DNA from: Phanerodontia chrysosporium
Lineage: Eukaryota > Basidiomycota > Agaricomycetes > Polyporales > Phanerochaetaceae
Reading direction: 5' to 3'
DNA length: 64,000 bases
Assembly (NCBI GenBank): GCA_001910725.1
Contig: MJGA01000013.1
Span: forward strand, 496,001 to 560,000
This document shows positions 56,818 through 64,000 of the stretch, one piece after another; within the stretch, counting starts at the first letter, position 1; every line of letters begins with the position of its first letter. The notes beneath the pieces are model-generated. The model was not told the DNA's origin. It was given only the letters and a program-made list of their open reading frames with translations, and did no database searches. The translations under genes and the position numbers were made by a program.

Positions 56818-59048
56818 TCAGCTCGCCTCGACCTTCCGCGCCTCTTTTTGCTCCTCGCTCTCGCGCCAACGGCCGCCACGCCACCAGACCAACAGGATCA
56901 GAAGCTCGGAAATGCACAACCATCCGGCCCAGAGGGAGTACAGGCCCCCGTCACCGATGGCATTTTGTAATGGCACCGCTATCTCTGCGGCCACGAAGCC
57001 GAGCGTGCCGCGGAAGCAACTATTGAGAGCGACAGCGGACGAAGAGCGTCCTGCGTTGGCGTCCACGATGTACGCAAGCGTGCTAGAGTAGATTGATCTG
57101 CAGAGCTGTCAGGCACGACACGAAGAGAAGGGGAGAGAAGACTGACATAGAGAAGAAACCTGCGAGGAAGAGCATTACGCAGATTGCGGAAACGTTGACG
57201 TGCTCCTCGCAGACCCATCCGTAGCCAACCACTGCGGCGGGAGGAAAAACATGAAGATGCGCGTAGAAAGTAAACGCATCTATGCAAGGTGTCAAAGGCG
57301 TATCATCTCAGAGTTCATGATGATGCGAACCTCAGGCTGACTCTCCCCGCCACCCTTCTCCTTGAGCTTCTTGTACACTCGGTCAGACCACCGTCCACCG
57401 AGTATACTGCCTAGCATGCTCCCTATTTCGCGAGTTAGCGAGATCCGCTGCCAAGTTCTCGGCTGCATACCAATGCCATAGCTCAGGAGCACCAGCCCGA
57501 TCTTCAACGCATCGTAGCCGTACTGGTTACCTAGCGTCCGTGCACAAGTGTACGCGATGCAATATGAGAAGCCGTAAATGAGGCCGCTTGCACTCAGGAT
57601 GGCGACGTTGTTGAGTCGCCGCAGCACCAACACCATCGGGCGAATTGGATTTACGTCCCGGAGCGAGAGGCGGACTTCACGTATTTCTTCTTCCGCCTTG
57701 TCTGCAGCCGGAGTAGCCGGCGTCGGAATCACCTCGATGATCTCCCGCGACTGGGATGGAGACTGCTCGTGAGGCACGTCCATCAGCTCCTCCTGGCGCT
57801 CTTCATCTTGCTTGCGAGGCTTCTCGTCATCGGAGTCCAAGCCTTTCTCCGGCACTCGCTCAACGACAGTGCCGTGACTCGCCTCCTCGCGTGCACGCTT
57901 CTCCCGTTCGAGCTCGCGGAGAGCGCGGCGTGCCGCTTCGCGTCGCCGCCTCCGGACAGCTGCGGCGTACACCGAACTGCGTTCGCGGCGGAAAGTGTCT
58001 TCAAACGCCAGGAACGCGACCACACAGAGACCTGTGAATATGGCGAGGAAGTAGAATGTGGCACGCCAGCTGAGACCCTGGGTGAGCGCGCCGCCGAGTA
58101 AGGGTCCAAGCGAGACTCCGATGAGAGGAGCGCTACACCATAGTGAGACAGGGAAACAGGCTTGAATGATAAACAGACATACCAGTAGTAGATTCCCATC
58201 ATTGTACCGCGTTCATGAGGCTCGTAAATATCAGCAAGGGTTGCCGCGCCGATGGAGATCACCGCTGCGCCTCTAGCGCACCAGTCTGACATGTTAGTTC
58301 AATGCGATGGTGATTTACACATGGAAGGCGTACCCCGCGCCTTGCAGACATCGCATGCCAATGAGGACTCCGATGCTCTTGGCTGTTCCGGCAACGACAC
58401 ATCCAATCATGCAAATCGTCATCGATGTGAGGTACACTTTCTACACTCATCGTAAGCATGTCAATAAGTCTGGTAGCAGCTGAGACAGCTTCGAGTTACA
58501 TCACGAACGAGCTTACCTTTCTCCCCGTGATCTCTGATACCGCACTCCATATAATTGGGAAGCCACCTTGAATCAAGATGAATATCGAGAGACTGAGCGA
58601 GATGCTCCCGGAGGAAGTATGCAGGTCGCGTTCGACTTCTGCTATACCGGCTGTGATTTGCGCGTCAGGAGAGAAGCATGTTGATGTGATGTAGCGAAAA
58701 AAGCTTACGATTGTAGATGTTGCCCGCAAGCCCTGCGATAGTCGACGCCGCAGAGACAAGAATGAGGACAAAAAGCTGGGCAGAAAAATTGGTGTGCTTT
58801 ATGAGGATGGTAGACCGGTGCATAAAGCCCTACCTTCTTTCTCCTTGACCACTCGCGAGGGTCGTTTTCGACTTGGACATGTTCTATGTCCGGCTTGGCT
58901 CGAACAGTGTCTGCCTGGGCCACATGCACGTCAAGGTTTCCCTTCTCGATATCTTGCCTATGTGGGGAGCATGTATCGTCGGTGTCGGGGTCACAGCAAG
59001 GGAAGGGGCATGCCCCGGAGCAGGAGACGCGAAAGGAACGGAAGTCAT
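56818..59048 (-). CDS. MFS transporter with long central loop (DHA1-like)
   Basis: Start MTSVPFASPAPGHAPSLAVT. The frame then slips near 58955-58963 before DIEKGNLDVHVAQADTVRAK and NDPREWSRRKK. Helices and signatures: FVLILVSAASTIAGLAGNIY, ISLSLSIFILIQGGFPIIWS, AVSEITGRKV (loop 2-3), MTICMIGCVVAGTAKSIGVL, AAVISIGAATLADIYEPHER and IGVSLGPLLGGALTQGLSWR (antiporter motif C-like). A charged central loop of about 120 residues (RRRRREAARRALRELEREKR) is followed by IRPMVLVLRRLNNVAILSAS and a second helix bundle, ending at 56818. EPHERGTMMG and the motif C-like stretch fit Dtr1/Qdr-type exporters. Substrate unknown. Confidence 0.8.
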
Positions 59049-60426
59049 CGTGGGTCTTGTGCACAAACCGCCGGAACAAGGGATCAAGCCACTGAAAGTC
59101 TGCGGACAAGTATGAGCACCGAACTAGCAGTGTGTAAACGTAGATATTGATGCCCTCAGGATGGTGCTGCTTTAAGCTGGGACGACCCTATAGGACCCTG
59201 CGGCAGGGGGGGCACGGGCATGCTGCTCGGGTTGCCGAGGAGACAGCCTTTAAAGAGCGCACGACCCGCGGCAGGTGGACATGCAGGGCGCAAGCCCAAC
59301 GCCACAAAGGGATCCATGAACGCTTCGCGCGACGAAGGCCGCGACCGTATATTCTTATCCCACAGGTGGTCCTTCGGCATCAGAGGCGATCGGTGCAGAA
59401 TACCGACGTCGCATATCATTGAGGCCAGCCGACACCCGTGCGGGGCAACCCCTTGCAGTTAAAGGTTTCCCCAAGGACTAGATAAGACGTCACCTGTGTA
59501 TGCACGCGGCACCACTGCGGCGGTGGAGAGCGGAGGTATGACACAGGGCATGTCAGAGAATGGTCGGACGCACCGTATTGAACCCTCGCTGTGCAGAACA
59601 CCGTGACCGTGTGCACCTCGCGAGACTGCCCAAGAAGAGCAGAAGAGAGACAATCTCGGATGCAACGCGACGGATGAACGTCTGCGTGAAAGAGGGTGAG
59701 CTCTCATATCAGCCCGCCGGCTGCCTTGCCACGACCTCTGCTCCCCGCGGGATACGATATACTGCCGTTGGCGACCAAGATAAAAGGCGAGTCGGAGTTT
59801 TCGGCCGAAGAAGAGTGAGGAGAGGTGCATACGGGTGCATGTGAGTAAATACGAGCGTTTCAGGAAAGGCGATGCTGGACATGAGACGAGACAAGAGTCG
59901 GCATTGAGCCGGTAAGGTGAACGATCATCGGGTACGTAAAGTGCGCGCCGAATCCACGAATCTACAGTTAGGTTCGAGGTTCGATGCTTGAAACTTACAG
60001 TTTCACGCAAGAAGAACGTACTATGGTCGTACGTCAATCGAACATGACATCGTAGTTGTTCACTCTCTGTAACCGTCGCTTGCCATGGTACTCAACCACT
60101 GAGGCCCGCAGCTATGTCGGCTTCAGCATGTGCATGCGTGAGCTAAGTGAAAGAATACCGGTTGGATGGCTGGCCACACGACATAAGCATTGAGGGTCGT
60201 GGTCGGGTTCAAGAAGGAGAGCACTGGCATGAAAATCAGATAGTAGTAGACTGGCGTCCGCAATTTTGTCATGGTTTCTGATTTTTTTTTTACGGCATTG
60301 AGCACAAGCAAACATATCGTACAACAATATCTGTCTACAATAGAGATGTCTTCAGTCAAACTTGCATGCTGTAGGTCATGACTCGATCAAAACAGTATAT
60401 CATGAAGGGTTTGAAAGCAAAAAAAG
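59049..60426. other. Intergenic, nothing recognised
   Basis: Between the MFS gene and the tRNA. A 192-codon minus frame (60037-59459) has no family features and was not called. Confidence 0.4.
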
Positions 60427-60516
60427 TGGTTCGGCTCGGGTTCGAACCAAGGACCTCCCGTGCACATGAACTACGTCATGTGAGACGGACGTGATAACCA
60501 ACTACACCACCGAACC
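60427..60516 (-). tRNA. tRNA-Val (CAC) with 16-base intron
   Basis: Reads GGTTCGG acceptor strand, GTGT-type D stem, anticodon stem TCCGT/ACGGG with loop CTCACA...C (anticodon CAC), AGGTC variable region, T arm CTTGG-TTCGAAC-CCGAG, and CCGAACC closing the acceptor stem with discriminator A. A 16-base intron follows position 37, the canonical place. Mature length is 74 bases before CCA addition. Confidence 0.9.
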
Positions 60517-60656
60517 GCGATATTTTCTCAGCACTATAATATTATTAGATACTTGTAAACCTCAAGAGAGTCTCCTTTCTGCGTCATTCCAGTATCCCTC
60601 TTTCGAACTTGAACCATACTCTGTACTCTCCTACTCCCAACTGTACCCTCTTCGCT

Positions 60657-61982
60657 ATGCAGATCCAACAGAGTCAGTCATCACAAGCAAACTACGCCAT
60701 CCTCCGAATCAAGCGCAAACGCAATGAAGAACCACTGGACGCGCTAGGTACCTCGTGCCCTGGAACCCGCTACTCAACAAACACTGACGTTGTGGGCAGT
60801 CATCGAGTCCTCGAAGCGCAAGAAGTCCAAAGGAAACCTCGGAGATGATGTCAGTGTGTTTCAGTTTGCAGAGACAGTGGAGCCGAGTGCGTTCGAAGAC
60901 GAGAAGCAGAAGCAGGATCTCGAGGTATGCACGCAACCTTGGATGCATGGAACGCTGTTTGACCCTGTCATAGAGTCGTATAAGCAGGATTGCGCGCGAG
61001 AATGCACGCAAGGAGCCTCAGCCTGCCCTGCCGCCACCAAAGGCAACGCGACCGCCGTCCCCCGCACAAACGCGCACACCGCGCGTGCCCCTTGCAGAGA
61101 CCCAGCCCGCGGAGAAGCGGTCGCCGCGTGTACGGCCTCGGATTGACGACCCTTCGAAGAAGTATACGATCGTTCCGACGCAGAGCCCGGCTCTGCGGCC
61201 CTCGGAATCCGAGAAGTGGGAGCGGGCAAAGCGGGGAAGGCTTATGGCACCGTACGTCCCGTCCGTCCTCTTCACATATGACAGCCTGGTTTGATGACTT
61301 GCAGACCAAAGATACACTCGTACAAGGACCTGCAGAAGGCCACCATTACTATGTATGATGCAATACCTTCCTCGTCGACCCTAGCTTCGCTCGCCTCGCC
61401 CAACCCATCTGCACAAGGTGACAGGATGGAGGTCGACCCTGAAGTCGCCAAGTTCCTGCCTCTCCTGCAAGACTACCTGAAAAGTACGTCCTTGCTACTA
61501 ACTCATTCTGGATTATGCTAACAGTGCATCTAGTCAATGGCGAGGGGTCCCCCTCGATCACTCCTTCCAGCTCGAATGCGGATGGCTCGTCAAACAGCGA
61601 TGATGACTACGTCTGGGATGTCTTCTACTCACGACCAGCTTCATACCGGGAGCTGTACGGTGACCAGCGGAAGGCGATTGGTACTGTGTACGTATAGCCG
61701 AAGTACCCCTTACTTATTGATTGCTGACTGCTCTGTAGTACTGGCCTCCCGGAAGACGACATGTACGGTTCTTCAGACGAGTCAGACCTCGACGACGAAG
61801 ACGACGAAGACTCGAATGCCGAGGATTGGTACAAGAATGATTACCCTGACGAAGAGTCTGACCGCTCCGACCCTGACGATGCAAGCGACTGTTTCCACGA
61901 ACACTCGGATTTCGATGAGGTCGTCCACGAGCGCAGGCAATGGGATCTTGGCCTTGAAGACGACTCATACAAAACGTTGTAG
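60657..61982 (+). CDS. IWR1: Iwr1-family RNA polymerase II nuclear import factor
   Basis: Adaptor that directs assembled RNA polymerase II into the nucleus in yeast. Start MQIQQSQSSQANYAILRIKR; intron 1 (GTACCTCG...GGGCAG) joins LDAL to VIESSKRKKSKGNLGDDVSV. The basic middle includes KRSPRVRPRIDDPSKKYTIV. The diagnostic Iwr1 motif spans DDDYVWDVFYSRPASYRELY, an intron, then DEDDEDSNAEDWYKNDYPDE. The acidic C-terminus ends GLEDDSYKTL at 61982. There are about five introns, and the basic N-terminus fits the nuclear localisation role. The frame is intact, apart from uncertain splice choice near 60930-61080. Confidence 0.88.
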
Positions 61983-62207
61983 TCTGGCAAAGTACTGCGG
62001 CTCATGGACTTCATTCTCTATCTCATGGTATATCTCTGATTCGGTCAACGGTACTCTATTCCCAACGTTGTAATTTCGCTAAGCATTTGTACATTAGCCT
62101 ATGTAACATCACTCTCTTACTTTGGCACGAGTATTACTATGTTTCCCTGCGGGACCATATGGAGACGTTCCTCTCGAAAAACCTCGAATACCCGGAGAAG
62201 TAGCTGT

Positions 62208-63114
62208 CTATATTGTGTTGTGGAGTACAGCTAGTCTTCTGAATCGCTCAGAATATGGTGCTACGACAGTCGCGAGACCTGCTACGTCAGTCAGCCCTCT
62301 GACGACAATGGCATCGAGACCTGGGTTGGTCGCCAGCCGGTCCAACGGCACGAATTCTCTACCCTGTGCACAGAGCCCGAGGTGCGCTGCGTCAAACGAC
62401 ACCGTTTTGAGTGACGGCGCCACGGCAAGGGCCTGCAGTAGACTGGACGGCAGCCAAAGATAGTCTGGGCAGAAATACACGGTCTCCTGCAGGATCATGA
62501 TCAGCATGCGTCACCGTGTCCTGCATCTACGCAGAGCTGACCATGTTCTTCCACTCGCGCACCATCGACTGGAGCAGCGCGTCGAGCTGGCCGTCCTTCA
62601 CGCCCCGTCCGCCCGGTTTTGCGCGTGGCGAGTACACACAGAGGACGCGCGGGTCCAGCGTTGGAAGCACGCGCCGCAGCCCAGCCAGCGAGTCACGAAC
62701 AGACATGGTGGTGGCGATGGAGATGCCGTCGAGTTTTGTGGCGGCCTTGAGGATGGTGTAGAGCTCGGGCCCGTACCCGCCGCCTCGGAGGCGGACATGC
62801 CGTATGGCTCGACCGAGATGCGGGTCTATCTGGATCGTTGCTGCGACCCTTTTGGTCTGTCGATCAGAAGACAGAGCGAGCGAGGTGTAGAGCACCGGGA
62901 GGCCGATGCGGTGCCATCGCTTGCACACAAGCAAGATATGGTACTGCGGGGGTGCTCTCGCGTCTGGGTCAGAGTACTCTAGTTTTGTATCGTACAATCC
63001 ATCGTATCGCAGGAAGAACTCTTCAAGAGGGATCCGCAAGGCGTATGTGAGGACATCGCGGACGAGCTCCTCGGGCAAGCGGTGGATGGTGGCCATTGGC
63101 GCGCCACGAGCCAT
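62208..63114 (-). CDS. F-box-like protein
   Basis: HRLPEELVRDVLTYALRIPL is the F-box-like helix, followed by YHILLVCKRWHRIGLPVLYT, IRHVRLRGGGYGPELYTILK and LAGLRRVLPTLDPRVLCVYS. An intron (GTAGATGC...CCTGCAG, about 62526-62483) joins MVSSA to ETVYFCPDYLWLPSSLLQAL. The end reads VRGLTDVAGLATVVAPYSER and stops at 62208. Two start codons are possible (63114, or 63096 at MATIHRLPEE). It is more diverged from the other copies (IRHVRLRG for VRCLRLEG), so it looks like an older member. Putative ubiquitin-ligase adaptor. Confidence 0.75.
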
Positions 63115-63726
63115 AGATGCTAAAATTATGGTCAGCTATGCAAACGAAAACTCTTCTTGAATTACCTGCTTCTGGTTTGCGTTGCGTGGCGAATGTACAG
63201 GGAGAAAGCAAAGCGGCTTCAAACCAGGAAGACGGCGCACGCGAGCGAATAGGCGCTCGCAGGAGGAAACGCGTCCGCGGCTGTTGCAAGACCTGAGACC
63301 TGCAAGCTTCTGCTTCATCACCTCCCCACCTCTCCGTCTACGTTCGTCCGGATGTTGCACGAGCTCTCGCTTGGCTTACCTCGCTGATGGTGTACGATGG
63401 GATTATTGGCAGGACGGTTGAGATGTCAGCGCGCGGTGATGGTCGGTGCAGAATGTCATGTAATGGTGCGTGCATATATCTCGCTATGTTTCTCCTGTTG
63501 TTTCATGGCTCTTACAGATACTAGGGTCCTGAAAACATATGTGTCTGTGTCGATTATCGCTACATTGCAGGTTCAAGAGATCTGGTCCGTTTCCTCCCAC
63601 CCTCCGTCTCCAAGATATAGTACACTCTGCACCCTAGCTCGGTGTGCGGCGATGTTCGTCAAGTCCATGCGGTCAGAGAATCAACCTTCACTCACATTGT
63701 GGTGGTACCCGCGCTCCTTCGCCGTA
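63115..63726. other. Intergenic, nothing recognised
   Basis: Upstream of the F-box-like gene and 3' of the small basic protein. No feature supported. Confidence 0.4.
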
Positions 63727-63978
63727 TTACTTCTTCCCAAGACGGAGGATAACCTTTGGTCGTTTGCTATCCGCCTCCTGCGATGCCCTCACTCCTGCTT
63801 GCTTCCTGTTTGTCTGATCAGAGGCCAATCCCTCGAACTTCAGACGCTTCAGCGACGAGCGCATAGAAGACTCTGGGTATTGCTCGTAGTTCATGTATTT
63901 GGCTAGCATCTCGGCGTGGCTCTTGTCCAAAGTCGGCTCCCTCCTTGCGGCTTCCGTTGGGGTGGGCTTGCCGCTCAT
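63727..63978 (-). CDS. Small basic hypothetical protein, possibly partial
   Basis: The frame from an ATG at 63978 gives 83 residues: MSGKPTPTEAARREPTLDKS, HAEMLAKYMNYEQYPESSMR, then a basic end KRPKVILRLGKK. No family recognised. Charged, no signal peptide or membrane helix; the Lys/Arg-rich C-terminus could be nuclear. It may be complete, or it may be the last exon of a gene that begins beyond the right edge of the window. Confidence 0.45.
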   Translation of the reverse strand: MSGKPTPTEAARREPTLDKSHAEMLAKYMNYEQYPESSMRSSLKRLKFEGLASDQTNRKQAGVRASQEADSKRPKVILRLGKK

Positions 63979-64000
63979 GCTGCAATGGGTCGAAGGGCTA

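Noticed and set aside
59459..60037. 192-codon minus-strand frame
   Set aside because: No recognisable features, no introns or paralogues; judged a chance frame.

Overview
This is nuclear DNA of a filamentous basidiomycete (Agaricomycetes; the gene families suggest Polyporales). The coding regions are GC-rich and broken by many short introns (about 45-60 bases, GTRNGT...YAG). They carry typical mushroom genes: a fungal phytochrome, a boron/anion transporter, a CPL1-like cysteine-rich secreted protein, an M64 metallopeptidase, F-box-like proteins and MFS carriers. No virus, rRNA, CRISPR array or intact transposon was seen.

Layout. 1-17 kb: an F-box-like gene cut by the left edge, a phytochrome hybrid histidine kinase (1.4-6.9 kb, minus), a decayed membrane-protein fragment, a frameshifted hypothetical gene, three F-box-like copies (two broken), an MFS transporter and the mitochondrial ribosomal protein uL5m. 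18-34 kb: four paralogous secreted glycine-rich repeat genes (L1 18.8-20.5 kb, L2 22.4-23.8 kb, L3 25.6-26.8 kb, L4 33.4-34.1 kb on minus). Interleaved with L3 and L4 are two inverted alpha/beta-hydrolase paralogues flanking a short-chain dehydrogenase, and an intact F-box-like gene. 35-43 kb: an F-box pseudogene, a BOR1-type SLC4 transporter, a CPL1-like protein and a DHA1 MFS carrier. 43-52 kb: a gene-poor, GC-rich block with three microproteins sharing a C-terminal NAIK...VFF motif, and one quinone oxidoreductase. 52-64 kb: a ribosomal-L1-domain nucleolar protein (Cic1/UTP30/RSL1D1 family), a secreted M64 metallopeptidase, an MFS carrier, an intron-containing tRNA-Val(CAC), the Pol II import factor Iwr1, another F-box-like gene and a small basic protein at the right edge.

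Most novel parts. (1) The four glycine-rich genes share a signal peptide, a (G)GDGGDGG/GGNGG repeat and an almost identically spaced promoter: three conserved modules, then a TATA box 149-160 bases before the ATG. In L1 and L2 each repeat unit is one exon bounded by phase-1 introns, and most units carry one dibasic (RR/KR) site. This suggests a co-regulated family of Kex2-processed repeat proteins. (2) The three microproteins (46, 46 and 78 residues) share a C-terminal motif and each has a TATA-like box 100-140 bases upstream; I do not recognise the family.

Caveat: at least a dozen otherwise well-conserved coding sequences lose frame by one base, usually in a G or C run. This could be genuine decay, but a consensus or assembly indel problem is as likely, so 'pseudogene' is used only where in-frame stops or several lesions are also present.
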